Shown piece by piece: positions 1 through 11,929 of a stretch of 64,000 nt of DNA (position 1 is the stretch's first letter; each line of letters begins with the position of its first letter). The notes under the pieces were generated by a model that saw only the letters and a list, made by a program, of their open reading frames with translations, ran no database searches and was not told the DNA's origin. The position numbers and the translations under genes are program-made. This stretch comes from Capra hircus (lineage: Eukaryota; Chordata; Mammalia; Artiodactyla; Bovidae), in contig NC_030819.1 in the NCBI RefSeq assembly GCF_001704415.2, forward strand, positions 85,657,272-85,721,271, given 5' to 3'.

Positions 1-302
1 GCTGATCCCTTGGGTCAAGAGGCTCTCTGCATTCACATTTGCCTGGGCCTCTAAGACCCACTTGAGAAAGTGCCCAAGGTGGGGGACCTTCCACTACTTG
101 AGAGGGTGCCTGCAGCCCACATGAACAGAGCAAGTCTCTTGTCTGAGACATTATTGGTTTTCTGTGTAAACCAAGGAATATCAGCCTCTTTCTCTCCTTT
201 ATTTTCTTAACTGCAAATTCTTTCCTTATCTTTCTCTATATCTATATATCTCTTCCGCCTCGCTGTCCACACTTCAGATACCCTGGATCCAACCAGGGCT
301 GG
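1..302 (+). repeat. 5' LTR of class II ERV, 3' portion only
   Basis: It is collinear with 9460-9756 up to the shared GGCTGG, after which the two sequences diverge. By eye about 35 of roughly 290 aligned positions differ, plus a ~7 bp gap, which suggests an old insertion. This is the R/U5 part; promoter and polyadenylation elements lie outside the window for this copy. Confidence 0.85.
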
Positions 303-313
303 ACCCCGGTAAG

Positions 314-330
314 TGGTGCCTGGAACAGGC
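314..330 (+). promoter_or_regulatory. Primer-binding site, tRNA-Lys-like (degraded)
   Basis: TGGTGCCTGGAACAGG lies 11 bases past the last base shared by the two LTRs. It resembles the complement of a tRNA-Lys 3' end, with a C-to-T change and one inserted base. Lys primers are usual in betaretroviruses. Assignment to the Lys3 isoacceptor is tentative. Confidence 0.6.
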
Positions 331-487
331 TATTCGAAGGTAGGTCTCCCCCAGTGCTCAGGTTTTGGGATGGCTAGGACCCCACTCAGGGTTTTGCAGA
401 CCCCCCTGTATAAGACAGGTAGAGTAAGGAGTCAGACATGTTAAAGGGTTGAAACAAAACCTTCTTTACAAGACTTAAATCTCTGAC

Positions 488-2326
488 ATGGATAACAGTG
501 ATTCAAAAGAAAGACAGCTTTTTTAGGAGTAATTTTGCAATTGTTGAATAAAAGAGGAATTAAAGTTAAGAAAACTAATATTCATTCCATTTTTACATTT
601 GTACAGAGCAATGTCCTTGGTTTCAGAAGAGGGCAATTAACTTAGATAATTGGGAAAAAGTAGGAATACAGCTAAAAACTTATTATACTCGTTATGGTCT
701 GGAAAAGGTGCCTACTGATGCCTTTTCCTTATGAAATATAATTAGAGATGTCTTAGACCCTGCTCCTGAATCTGGAAAGGTACATGTTAAAGAGGAAAGC
801 GAAGAAAAAAAGACACATGTAAAAGAGGAAGATGAGGAAAAAGAAGCAATGCCTACTTATTGGCAGTTAAATTAAATGCTAGATGCTATGACTGCCAATG
901 AGCCTGTAGAAGATAGAGATGAGAAGAAAGATCAGCTTTCCCCTCAGGATGAGAAAGATTTTGAGGAAACAGCAGCTCAACAGCATTCTGGCTAGGACTG
1001 GCCTCTCTTAGATAAAGATGCTCCCAGGAATTTAAGAGAAACGTCCCCAGTCAGGCCATCTGCTCCCAGGAGCTTAAGGGAAACATCCCCAATTAGACCA
1101 TCCATAAGATTTAAACATCAAACAGTTAAAAGATCTCCAGAGTATGAAAAGAAAGACATGGGATGCTTCGGTCCCCCCCTTCCCCCCCACCCCTGCCCTA
1201 TAGGGGTGAGGGGCCTCCACTAGAAGTTCCCCGGAGAAGGGTTCTCTCTAGCCCCAGGGATTAATTTGATCCCTACCTTGAGGCTTGTTTTCCCATAATA
1301 TTTGATGAAAGCGGTGGGGGAAGAGCCCCCTACTGGGACCTCATTTCAATGAAAATGGTTAAACAACTCAAACAGACTTGTGCTTCATATGGGCCTAAAG
1401 CCCCATACACTATACAATTGGTAGAGGCCTTAGCGGCCAGATGGATGTCACCCTGTGACTGGAAGACAGTTGCTAAAGCTTGCCTCTCTGGAGGGCAATA
1501 TGTACTTTGGAGAGCTGAATATGATGACATTGCCCCAAAACAGACCAATGCCAACCAAAACTACGGTTCGAAATATATTGTAAAAAGTATGTTGACAGAG
1601 ACTAATGAGTTTGGAGCACTTAGAGACCACATGGGATTAGACAAAATTACTCTAGACCAAATAACCACATGCACCCTCGCGGCTTGGCGATTGTTGCCTG
1701 AAGGGAAAGAATCAACCTCTTCCTTTTCAAATATTAAACAAAAACCAGAAGGGCCATATGAGGACTTTATATCACGACTTACAGAGGCAGTTCATAGAGT
1801 GATTTCCAATCTTGAGGCAGCTGGAATACTGATAAAACAACTGGAATTTGAAAATGCTAACTCTATCTACCAGGCCATTTTACATCCTATGAAGAAATTA
1901 TGGGCAAATAGGAGATTTCATCAGGCAATGTGCAGATGTAGGGCCAGGAATGCTGCAGGGCGTTGCCAGAGGAGCAGCCATAAAAGGGAATTCTTATCAA
2001 CAGACAGTTCAATTCTTTTTTTACAAACAGGAATAACCCACCACAGAGTTATTCCAGTAACCAAGGCCGAAATACTAGCTTGTCTAAAACTTGCTTTTCC
2101 TATTGCGAAGAGAGACACATTATCTGCACCTGCCCTCAAAAAACAGCTGGTTCTTATCCGCCAAATTCTGCCTCCCTGGCTGTGTCTGTCCCATTTCCCG
2201 GATGTTTCTACTAATCTCCCTAGGTCTCCATGCCCTCGTTGTCAGAAGGGATATCACTGGGTAAAGGACTGCAGGTCAAGATTTCATAAAAATATAACTT
2301 TGCTAGTTCCTGACCAGCAGCCTTGA
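488..2326 (+). pseudogene. gag: gag pseudogene (matrix, capsid, nucleocapsid)
   Basis: Gag polyprotein remnant, the structural precursor of the virion core. A matrix-like stretch begins near the ATG at 488 but is broken by stops and a frame change within 150 bp; the true start is uncertain. An acidic, repetitive linker follows (about 780-1140), including two similar segments around 1040 and 1075. From 1349 an open frame of 325 codons covers capsid and nucleocapsid. It has a capsid-like opening (PYTIQLVEALAARW), a major-homology-region-like block (GPYEDFISRLTEAV at 1752-1793) and one zinc knuckle CPRCQKGYHWVKDC near 2231-2272. The capsid C-terminus reads as scrambled between about 1900 and 2130. 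The stop at 2324-2326 overlaps the start of the pro frame. Confidence 0.85.
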
Positions 2327-3190
2327 AATGGGTTGAGGGGACAGCCCCAGACCCGGACTACAACTGGGGCAATGACACTGAACCCATTCATACCCTTTGT
2401 CCAATCGCAGAACTCATCAGAGCAACCCCAGGCAGTGCAGGACTGGACCCCAGTTCCACAACCTCAACAATGTTAAAACCAGATAGCCCCACTATAAAAA
2501 TCCCTACAAGGGTTAAAGGTCCATTACTGACAGGCTTGGTGGGAATTAGATTAGGCAGAAGTTCCTTATCTATGCAAGGTCTAACAAATATCCCTGGAGT
2601 GATTGGCTCAAATTATACAGGAGAAATTCAGAAAATAATTTCACCCCCAACTAAAACTATACAAATTCATAAGGGACAAAGAATAGCTCAACTTTTTCTT
2701 TTGCTTTACCACACTGTCATAGGGCACACAGCCACTCAAACTGAAAGGCAGGAGAAAGGATTTGGGTCTAGTGATGTTTTTTGGATAACAGCAATTACTC
2801 AGAAACACCCTATGAAAACCATCCTGGTCAGTGGCAAGTCTATTGTGGGGTTATTAGACACAGGAGCAGATGTCTCTTGCATTTCTGGGAAAGACTGGCC
2901 CAGCTCCTGGCCAACACATACTACTTAAAATGAGTTGGTGGGATTAGGGAGAGCCTCCGCAGTAGTTAAGAGTGCAAAAATGTTAGACTGGTAGTTTGAG
3001 GATATCTGTGGAACTTTCCAACCCTATGTATTTCCTTCACTCCCGTTTACCCCATGGGGGAGGGATGTGCTGTCTCAAATGGGAGTGGTACTTTTCAGCC
3101 CTGATGACAAAGTGAACTCCTAAATGCTCCAGATGGACTATGATCCATCAAAAGGATCAGGTAAACAACAGACAGGAATAATTGAGCCAA
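2323..3190 (+). pseudogene. pro: pro pseudogene: dUTPase and aspartic protease
   Basis: The frame is open for 201 codons (2323-2928). The N-terminal half shows the dUTPase signature ATPGSAGLDP and a GQRIAQL motif near residue 120; such a domain keeps dUTP out of viral DNA in betaretroviruses. The C-terminal part has the aspartic protease active-site block LLDTGADVSCIS (near 2850-2885), so the catalytic DTG triplet survives. Homology continues past the TAA at 2926-2928 to about 3190, but with further in-frame stops (for example near 2991 and 3121). The product would be a truncated protease lacking its flap and C-terminal half, so the gene is dead. Confidence 0.8.
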
Positions 3191-6100
3191 TTTGCCCAAC
3201 TTCTCAACAGATACAAACTGGATTGTGGTATCCAAATTTATAATGGAGGCCATTGTTTTTGCTGCCGACCTCATTACATGGAAATCTCAAGATCCGGTGT
3301 GGGTGGAACAAAGGCTTCTGCCTAAGGAAAAATTACTGGCAGCTAAAGAATTAATCTTTGAACAACTACAATTGGGATATACTGAGCCCTCCAATAACCC
3401 CTGGAACACGCCCATTTTTGCCATTAAGAAAAAATCTGGCAAGTGGTGACTTTTACAGGATTTGAGAGCTATTAATGTCACCATGGAAGACATGGGGGCC
3501 TTACAGCCTGGGCTCCCTTCCCCAGTAGCCATTCCAGAGAAATCTAATAAAATTGTGATTGATTTGCAAGACTATTTTTTTTCACCATTCCCTTAAGTGC
3601 TGAGGATAAAAAGTGATTTGCCTTTAGTCTGCCATCAGAAAATCTTAAACAGCCTTACTTGAGGTTTCAATGAAAAGTGTTACTCCAGGGGATGAAAAAT
3701 AGCCCTCAGTTCAGTTCAGTTCAGTCGTTCAGTCTTTTCCAACTCTTTGCGACCCCATGAATCACAGCACGCCAGGCCTCCCTGTCCATCACCATCTCCC
3801 AGAGTTCACTCAGACTCACGTGCATCAAGTCTGTGATGCCATCCAGCCATCTCAACCTCGGTCATCCCCTTCTCCCCCTGCCCCCAATCCCTCCCAGCAT
3901 CAAAGTCTTTTCCAATGAGTCAACTCTTCACATAAGGTGGCCAAAGTACTGCAGTTTCAGCTTTAGCATCATTCCTTCCAAAGAAATACCAGGGCTGATC
4001 TCCTTCAGAATGGACTGGTTGGATCTCCTTGCAGTCCAAGGGACTCTCAAGAGTCTTCTCCAACACCACAGTTCAAAAGCATCAATTCTTTGACGCTCAG
4101 CCTTCTTCACAGTCCAACTCTCACATCCATACATGACCACAGGAGAAACCATAGCCTTGACTAGACGGACCTTAGTCGGCAAAGTAATGGCTCTGCTTTT
4201 GAATATGCTATCTAGGTTAGCCATAGCTTATCTTCCAAGGAGTAAGCGTCTTTTAATTTTATGGCTGCAATCACCATCTGCAGTGATTTTGTACCCCAAA
4301 AAGTAAAAGTCTGAACTGTTTCTACTGTTTCCCCATCAATTTCCCATGAAGTGATGGGACCGGATGCCATGATCTTCATTCTAGATATGAACAAGTATAT
4401 ATGATTCACTACATGGATGATATTTAATAGCTCATCCAGATAGAGCTCATTTACAAACTGTTCTCTAAGATTTGACTCAGGCATTGCCAGCCAGAGGCTT
4501 GAACATGGCCCTGGAGAAAATTCAAACCAATCTGCCCATAACTTATTTAGGAAGGATTATAAATTAAGAAACAGTGACTTATGCCCCACCACAATTAAGA
4601 AAGGACCATCTTGTTACTTTGAATGATTATCAAAAACTTTTAGGTGATATTAATTGGATAAGGCCTTATCTTTAACTAACCACTGCTGAGCTAAAGCACT
4701 TTTTAACATTTTGGGATGGGATCTTGATCCAACTTCAAAAAAGCAATTAACTACTGAGGCTCAGGAGGCCCTAGGCAAAATAGAAATAGCTTTATTAGAT
4801 AGTTATGTAAAAAGAATTGAATTAGCAGCTACCTGGCAAATCCTTTGCCTGGCTACCCCAACCACCACTACTGGAGTTTTATGGCAATATGGCCCCCTAG
4901 AGTGGGTCCATCTTCCCACTCAAGCTAAAAAGGTAGTGGCTTATTAGCCAGGGTTGATAACTACTTTGATATTAAAAGAAAGGAAGCAGAGCATTGAATT
5001 ATTTGGTAAAGAGCCATCAGAAATTGTAATTCCATATAATAAAGAACAGCTTGATGCTCTTGTAATGTTTGATGAAATTTGGCAGATTGCTATAGGAAAC
5101 TATTGTGGTCAAATTCTGCATCATTTACCCTCACATGCTTTGTTAAATTTTATATCTAGACACCCAGTTACTTTTCCTGTTAGGTGCAAACCATATCCTA
5201 TTCCCGATGCTCAAATGGCCTTTACTGACAGGTCGGCTAATGGCAAAGCTTCTATAGTTACAACAAATCAGCATAAGGTTCTGCAGACACAGGAAACTTC
5301 AGCTCAAAGTGCTAAACTCACAGCTGTTATAGAGGCTTTCATTATGTTTGCAGAGGAGAAGTTCAAACTTTACTCTGACTCTCAGTATGTGGTCAGGCTG
5401 TTTCTGCACATTGAGACTGCAGTTCTGCATGAAAACAAACTACTATCTTTTACTTGCTAACTAAATTACAGCAACAAATTCGAAGCAAAACCGTGCATTT
5501 TTTATCGGCCACATTAGAGCTCATTCTGGACTGCCTGGACCTTTAAATGCTTTAAATGATTTAGTAGATTCACTAACCAGGGTTACAGTTGCCTCTGTTT
5601 TTGAAGAATCCTGAGCCTCTCACTCACTTCATCATCCAAATGCTTCTACATTAAGATATCAATTTCAGATTCCTCGAGGATCTGCTCAAGAGATTGTTCG
5701 TTCCTGCTCACACTGCCCCACTACTATAAATAGTTTGCCTATGGGAGTTAACCCTCGTGGTTTCACACCTAATGCATTCTGGCAGATGGGTGTAACTCAT
5801 GGCTCCTCATTTGGAAAATTGTCTTTTGTTCATATAACTTTAGATACTTTTTCTCATGTCATTATTGCAACTGCTCACACAGGAGAGGAATATAAAGATT
5901 TAATACAACATCTTTTTACTTGTTTTTCATACCTGGGTCTGCCAAATACTTTAAAAACTGATAATGCCCTTGCTTACACTTCTACGTCTTTCCAGGGATT
6001 TTGTAAAATATTCAAATAAAACATAATAAAGGCATCCCCTATAATCCCCAGGGACTAGCTATAGTAGAAAGAGCACACCAAACATTAAAAATACAAATTC

Positions 6101-6479
6101 AAAAATTAAAGGAAGGGGAATTTAAGTATAGTTCCCCCTATCAGATTTTACAACATGCTCTCTTTGTAATAAATAACTTGAATGTTGATTCGTCGGAACC
6201 ATTGCAATGCTTCATCATTGGTGTCCAGAGCAAAAGAATGCAAAGCCGCTGGTAAAATGGAAGGACTTCCTCTCCAGACAATGGAAGGGTCCTTACCCAT
6301 TGTTAGCTAGCGGCCAAGGATATGCTTGTGTTTTTCTACAGGATGCAGATTCTCTGATTTGGGTTCTGGACAGGCTGATTAATCATGTCACAGCTCCCCA
6401 GAAACCTGATTCCTCCACTACCGTGACCTCAAAAAAAGAAGGGGCCTCCTCTACTTCCACTCCCTCTGCCAATACGTGA
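3190..6479 (+). pseudogene. pol: pol pseudogene: reverse transcriptase, RNase H, integrase
   Basis: Polymerase polyprotein remnant. RT begins near 3268 (WKSQDPVWVEQ) and runs to about 3706 with a stop at 3447-3449 and a frame shift near 3590. A BovB insertion (3707-4380) follows. RT resumes with YMDD at 4410-4421 and is then stopped at once. The connection domain lies at 4711-4947. RNase H lies at 5215-5460 with FTDRSANGKA and YSDSQYVV; the glycine usual after the first Asp is Arg here. Integrase has an HH...CX2C zinc region (5620-5716) and a core domain from 5780, where the position expected to hold the first catalytic Asp reads Gly (WQMGVTH). Asp (KTDNA) and Glu (VERAH, after a frame change near 6019) are visible. 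The C-terminal domain lies at 6246-6400. The gene is non-functional through multiple stops. Confidence 0.85.
3707..4380 (-). mobile_element. BovB (RTE) LINE 3' fragment inserted in ERV pol
   Basis: Antisense BovB 3' end. It starts on the + strand with the TCAGTTCAGT pentamer repeats and the line GCAGCACGCCAGGCCTCC, and ends at the ATGCCATGATCTTC segment. On the minus strand two ORF2-derived frames remain (4224-3928 and 4484-4212). It separates the RT block ending QGMKNSP from the YMDD block, and the intervening RT codons appear lost. I found no clear target-site duplication. Confidence 0.85.
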
Positions 6480-8531
6480 AATCCTACTGACCTTGGGATG
6501 ACTGACATTGGAGATACCGGATGAACAGGGAGTGGATCCACCCACCAGACAAATGTCACAACTCCATATATGAGGTATTGCTCCCCCTAATCCTTTACCC
6601 AGCAGGAGACCACCAGGATGCCCAGCTCAGGCAACTCAACAAGCCTCCATACCTACCTGGGGACAGATTAAGGCACTCTGTCACCAGGCACAAGGGATAG
6701 CTTCTCTAGAGGGATCCTAAACCTCCCCTGAGAAAGTGTTTATTACTATGCTTGCCCTACTATCTTGCCAGGTAGGTGTCTTCTCCCCCACTCCAGAAAA
6801 TTATTGGGCATATTTCCCTGGTCCTCCAACTTTTCAAGTAGTCACGTGGAGTAGTGGCCCTATAAGGGTTAGTACAGACCAACCTCGCCTTCTGGGAGGA
6901 TCTTATACTTCCTATGTAAAAGACCAATACCCTATTAATTTCAATTATACCTTTAGGGGACTAACAGATGATCTTCCTGTTTGCTTACTCCCATCAAAAA
7001 ATGATGTGTTGGAGCCTCTAAAAAAGCAGCTCTGACAGATTCCACAGCCTCAAAATTTGCATTTAAAGGGGATCGGTCAGTCTGGATATTACAAGCTCAT
7101 ATGCCCAGGGTCCTTGACCCTATAAATCCTTATTTATAGGATAAATCCTATAAATCCTTGTTTTTCAAAGCTCCACCAGAATATCCAAATTATGGCAATG
7201 TTGCTCCCTCAGATGTCATATGGAAAACTATAGATGTTCGTTTAGGGTATCCGATTTGGAAATCTTGTACTTATAATTCAAGAATTGATTACAGAATACC
7301 GGGAGGAGGAAATTATGCAATTCAGACCTGGAGCAACCCAAATCCAGGTCAGGACCCAATGTCCAATGATGACTTTATCAATAGATTGGACAATTAGAAA
7401 GAATAGTCAGTTCCTTGGCAATTAGCCGCCACTAGATGGCATCATAATCAATTTGTTCCCCCTATGCTGTCTTACACGGCTAAGGGTACAACCTTTTGTC
7501 AGCCAGAAATTTGGAGAGCCCTTGTCACTACAGCCCCTATTACTTTAACCCGGACAGAAAATGATTCTACTTTCTTTATTTTAGCTTGCCTACCCTCTCC
7601 TTATGTTTTTCTTTTCACTAATGACTCTGGAAGACTTAATATACAAATGAATTATTCAGGTGGACCTAACGTAGTGTCTTGTGAACAATGTATGCTCTCA
7701 TCTTGTTTGACCCCTCAATATACTGTTTGTTCTTTTGTGGTTTTGCAACATCACCCTATATTATGGTGCCTGTGACTGTAACCACTTATTGGTAGTATAA
7801 TTATGGTCTTGCTATGCTGCAACAACTACAAGATTTAATGCGATTATGATGGTTTGTGGGCTTGCTTATTTTGGGAATACCAGCTTTAATAACTGCAATT
7901 GATTCTGTTACTGTGGCAGCAATATCATTGACTCAACAAATGCATACTGCCCTATATGTTGATACTGTCTGAAAATGTTTCTTTAGCGCTGGCAACACAG
8001 GAAGTTATAGACAGGAAACTAGAAATGAGGGTAGATGCCCTAGAAGAAGCAATAATACATATTGGGACTGAATTGCAGGCTTTAAAGGTAAAGATGGCAT
8101 TGTCCTGTCATGCTGACTACCAGTGGGTATGTGTAACATCCCTGAAAGTGAACGAGACAGATTATAATTGGGAAAAAGTTAAAAATCATATTCCAGGTGT
8201 CTGGAGCAGTTCCGACATTGGCCTGGATTTAGGGAAACTTCATAACAAAATAACGACCATGGAACACTCCAGATTAGATTTTACTGCCTCAGGAGTTGCA
8301 AATGACTTTGTTCATACATTCTCTAACTTTATTTCAGGAAAAAACATTCTGTCTACTGCCTTTAGCTATGCTGCTGTGGGAGCTCTAATTTTACTTATAA
8401 TTATTCCTCCTTGCATTGTCAGAATTCTTTGGCAGAGCACTCAGAAGCTCGCGACTGAACTACATCTGGCTGTCTTAAGAAGTAAAAAAGGGGGAGAAGC
8501 TGGGAGCCAGCACGGGAGATTCCACCCATGA
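6480..8531 (+). pseudogene. env: env pseudogene (surface and transmembrane subunits)
   Basis: Envelope remnant between pol and the 3' LTR. Four open pieces lie at 6736-7035, 7158-7397, 7464-7775 (surface subunit; Cys- and Asn-X-Ser/Thr-bearing segments) and 7956-8531 (transmembrane subunit). The last piece, 191 codons, shows a heptad-like segment (residues 15-50), a second amphipathic region (about 95-105), a hydrophobic membrane anchor near residues 135-158 (AAVGALILLIIIPPCIV) and a short basic tail. Stops and frame changes separate the pieces, for example in 7035-7158 and 7775-7956. The 3' end reads across the polypurine tract into the LTR. No functional protein can be made. Confidence 0.8.
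8484..8500 (+). promoter_or_regulatory. Polypurine tract of class II ERV
   Basis: A purine run AAAAAAGGGGGAGAAG lies directly before the inferred TG start of the 3' LTR at 8501. Plus-strand DNA synthesis is primed from such tracts. Confidence 0.75.
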
Positions 8532-9756
8532 CAAGATCATGTGGAGAGACCTGGCGGCCAAGGCAGATCAGGTCTCAAGGGGTCTTCTGCTCGAGCATCT
8601 ACCCCGAAACAAGAATCTGTCTGTTTCATTATTTCATGTCTCTCACTAACATCTCTGACATTAACGAGGGGCTGTCCCTGACCACCTTTCTCTGAAGAAA
8701 ATTAACTTAGAGCTCTAGTTAACGAGTCTCCTGGGAGTAATTGGAGTGTTTCAATTAAAACCCCTCTGATTGCTTTCTAACTTGCCTGACAGGTTTATCC
8801 GGACTTTTTCAACTACACATATGATTGTTTCAGCCTTCCAACCTTGAGAGGGACAGGAAGCTTAAAACATTCTAGGAATGTAGAGCCTTTTGAGGAGTTA
8901 AAAATTATTAGAATAGAACTGGTTAAGGGTTTCATTGTTGATCCAATACTTGCTGTCAAGTTTTCATATGCTTTATTTGTTGTGTACCCAGGAGTGCATT
9001 AATTAATATAGTTGGTATATAGAAAAAACAAGTAGCAACATTACATCTTTAAGCACTTTCTTTGCTATAACCCACTGCACCTTTGTTCTATAAGTATGTA
9101 ACTTTATTTAGTACTTTGAGGGTGATGCAGATTTAAGAAAAAACACTTCAAGGGAAAATGTGTTTTTTGGTTGATTAACATTTATCAAGGAAAAAAGTCA
9201 TAAAATGTTAACAGGCCTCCTGGCCAGAAGATAATGTAAATCACTGAGAACTTTTGTATTCAGAAAGGTATGCAGAAAGAAAGCCTGGTATTGATAAGGT
9301 TCAGGACTGCTGCCCCTGCATGGCTCTGCATCTTCCATTATGTAAAACTTAGGGTATATAAGCACTTTTTGAAAATAAATTTATGGGGTTTTTGCACAAG
9401 CTTGGCCTCCCCCGTGTCAATTCTTTCTCTTTCTCCCTATCCCTCCCTCTCTTTTTCAGGCTGATTCCTTGGAGCGAAGAGGCTCTCTGTGTTCACTGGG
9501 CTTCTAAGACCCACTCAAAAAGGTGCCCAAGGTGGGGGCACCTTCCGCTATTCGAGAGGGTGCCTGCAGCCCATGTGAACAGAGCACGTTTCTTGTCTGA
9601 GACTTTATTGGCTTTCTGTGTAAACCAAGGTATATCAGCCTCTTTCTCTCCTCTATTAACTTAACTGCAAATTCTTTCCTTATCTCTCTCTATATCTATA
9701 TATTTCTCTCGCCTCACCATCCACGCTTTGGATACCCTGGATCCCACCGGGGCTGG
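8501..9756 (+). repeat. 3' LTR of class II ERV
   Basis: About 1256 bp from the TG after the polypurine tract to the last base shared with the 5' LTR. Its final ~297 bp match window positions 1-302. It carries a TATA box (9355-9361) and a polyadenylation signal (9374-9379). The end is placed by LTR-LTR alignment; a canonical CA terminus is not evident. Confidence 0.8.
9355..9379 (+). promoter_or_regulatory. LTR TATA box and AATAAA signal
   Basis: TATATAA at 9355-9361 is followed only 12 bases later by AATAAA at 9374-9379. The transcription start would fall close to or just past the poly(A) signal, so the signal lies at the U3/R border. Confidence 0.6.
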
Positions 9757-9761
9757 TTTCT

Positions 9762-9869
9762 GATAAACCCAGAATCCTGTCCCAGAGAAATGGTGAGATA
9801 ATAAATGTGTATTGTTTAAGCCACTAATTTCATGGTAAGTTTAATGCAGCAGTAGAAAACCAATATAGC
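9762..9869 (+). repeat. MaLR (MLT1/MST-type) LTR 3' end, old
   Basis: The sequence around TTGTTTAAGCCACTAATT and the following GCAGCAGTAGAAAACCAATA matches the well-known 3' end of mammalian MaLR LTRs. It forms the genomic flank just outside the class II ERV. Confidence 0.55.
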
Positions 9870-10904
9870 CCAACTCCACCATCATTGTTACACATAAGCA
9901 CTCGGATTATTATCCTATCTTGTTCATATAACTAATCATAATTCTGATACAATTAATAGCCAATAGTTATAATATTACTTTGACTTTATAAATACAGCTG
10001 AGCAATATTCTCAAACTAGACTAGGATTAATTTTCTTTTCCTCTATACAATTTTTCCTGGACTTAAAAGTAGCTTGGATTTTTTTGTTTTCCCGATTTTC
10101 TATTTATTTATCACACTATTTTCTATTTATTTATCACTGAAACTCTCCTCCAAATGTCCAATGATTAGTATGTTCAAATACATTAGGTTGTTAAAAGATT
10201 CATAAAATTGCACATAAGCATAAAGACTGATAAGTTCAAAGAGTAAATTTTAAAACTTCAGTCATGAAAAGACACAAAAAATGATATAGAAAATCCACAC
10301 AGAAGTTATTCATTGCGTGAGAATGGCTACAAAATAAAATGAGGATGAGAAAACAATAAAACAGCCAATTAGAAAATGTGCAAAATACATGAATATAAAA
10401 AAAGTTAACAAGCAGCAGGTCCCTCAAGTTGAATTCTTCCCGAGTACAGAGGAGAGAGTGTAACATTTTCACACTCATTGAGTTTTGTACCATATGTGTA
10501 TTATTGCTTTTTCAGAAATACATATTAAAGTATTACTGAAAATAAAATAAAATAAGTTATGTTTTATATTTAGCCATGTAGTAAAGTATCCTATATTTTT
10601 CTATAAAAGATAATCAATTTCCCAAGACATACAGAACCGATTTTTTCATTTCCTTCTTACCTATCCTATCACAGAGGACAAGACACTGCTTCCAAATATA
10701 TTTGTATGTTTAACAAAATCTACCCGTTTATAGAGGCAATGATCATTTCTAACGTTGTCTTTTGCCACTTTCCACACATTTGTGCTAGGTGAGGAGTGCT
10801 GTTCAGTAAGTGCTTGATGGATTTAATTGAAGGAATCTGTATTTTGTCCTTCTTTTCACCCCACTCTGATGGAGCTTTTATATTTTAAATATTTTGTTTT
10901 TAAA
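9870..10904. other. AT-rich intergenic DNA, nothing recognised
   Basis: Low-GC sequence with no coherent coding frame; the longest minus frame (10493-10236) has skewed, Phe/Leu-rich composition expected of AT-rich noise. Two copies of a TTTTCTATTTATTTATCAC motif sit near 10096-10137. Confidence 0.5.
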
Positions 10905-11230
10905 AGATTTACTCATTTATTTATTTATGGCTGGGTCTTCCTTGCTTCATGAGGGCTTTCTCTAGTTGCAGAGAATGATAGCTATTCTCTAATAGTTTGA
11001 GGTCTTTTCACTGTAGTGACTTATCTTGTTATGCAACACAGGCTCTAGGGGGTACTGTAGCACATGGGCTCAGCAGTTGCGACTTGCAGGCTCCAGAGCT
11101 CAGGCTCAGTAGTTGTGACACGTGGTGAGTTGCCCCGGGACATGTGGGATCTTCTCAGAGCAAAGATCAAACTCATGTCCTCTGCATTGGCAGGTAGATT
11201 CTTAACCATTGGACCACCAGGGAGATCCTT
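10905..11230 (-). repeat. CHR-type tRNA-Glu SINE
   Basis: Antisense cetartiodactyl SINE: an A/T-rich tail at the left, repeated CTCAGTAGTTGTG units in the middle, and the tRNA-derived promoter end ATTCTTAACCATTGGACCACC at the right. Confidence 0.8.
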
Positions 11231-11929
11231 AAATACTCCTTTGCTTCTATTAAATAATCTCTTTTCTAGGATAATCCACCCTTTTATATTGATTAGACTT
11301 GATGAAGACAAACTGATGGCTGAATAATTATATGCATTTTAGTCAATCACTGTTGTGATACATATTAATTATTATAACGTCACTCTAACTCTTGGATTCT
11401 TCTGAAAAATAAAATTTCAAAATTCATCAAAAACTGGAAATCCATTGTTTTCTCATGTTCAATTTTCTTTGACAGAAATTATTTACTTAGCTTGTCAATT
11501 TTGTCTCGAGAGAAGAGATTGATATCAAGAATGAAATAGTGCTCAAGGTGTTCTGTCTTGAGACACTGAAGAAAGTATGTCACACAGTTATCAAAGCAGA
11601 GCTCCAGGTCTTTGTAGTGCCACTGACTGCCATGTGGGTCCTGGGTACAGACATGAAAGAAGGCAGTCTTCACATGATAAGAACAGAATTTATCCAGTTC
11701 CCTTTGGTTACCAAACTTTTTTTTTTTTCAGTTGCTAAAAGGTATTTCATCAGCTTTAAACACTTTCCTGTTGAATAGAAAAGAAAAGCATTTATTTTTA
11801 TTTATTTACAACCTTTTTCATTCCACAAAGTACTTTAGGCATCTTATAGGAAAAACTTAAAAAGATGTAATAAACAATACAGATATATAATATATTTTTT
11901 ATAAAGACACAAAAACCAATACAGGTATG
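11231..11929. other. Intergenic, no recognised element
   Basis: No convincing gene. The 79-codon + frame (11539-11778) and its antisense partner have no domain I recognise. A T run (11719-11728) and AT-rich tracts are present. Confidence 0.4.

Larger units (their letters stand above)
1..9756 (+). mobile_element. Class II (betaretrovirus-like) endogenous retrovirus, decayed provirus
   Basis: A provirus in the order LTR, primer-binding site, gag, pro (dUTPase plus protease), pol, env, polypurine tract, LTR. The 5' LTR is cut by the window edge: base 1 aligns with 9460 of the 3' LTR, so about 960 bp lie outside. Supporting motifs are a CX2CX4HX4C nucleocapsid knuckle, a dUTPase block fused ahead of the DTGA protease motif, a YMDD polymerase motif, an integrase and an env transmembrane subunit. 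Dividing pro from gag and carrying dUTPase in pro is typical of betaretroviruses. Every gene is interrupted, and a BovB fragment interrupts pol, so the copy is old and inactive. The exact family would need a library search. Confidence 0.9.
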
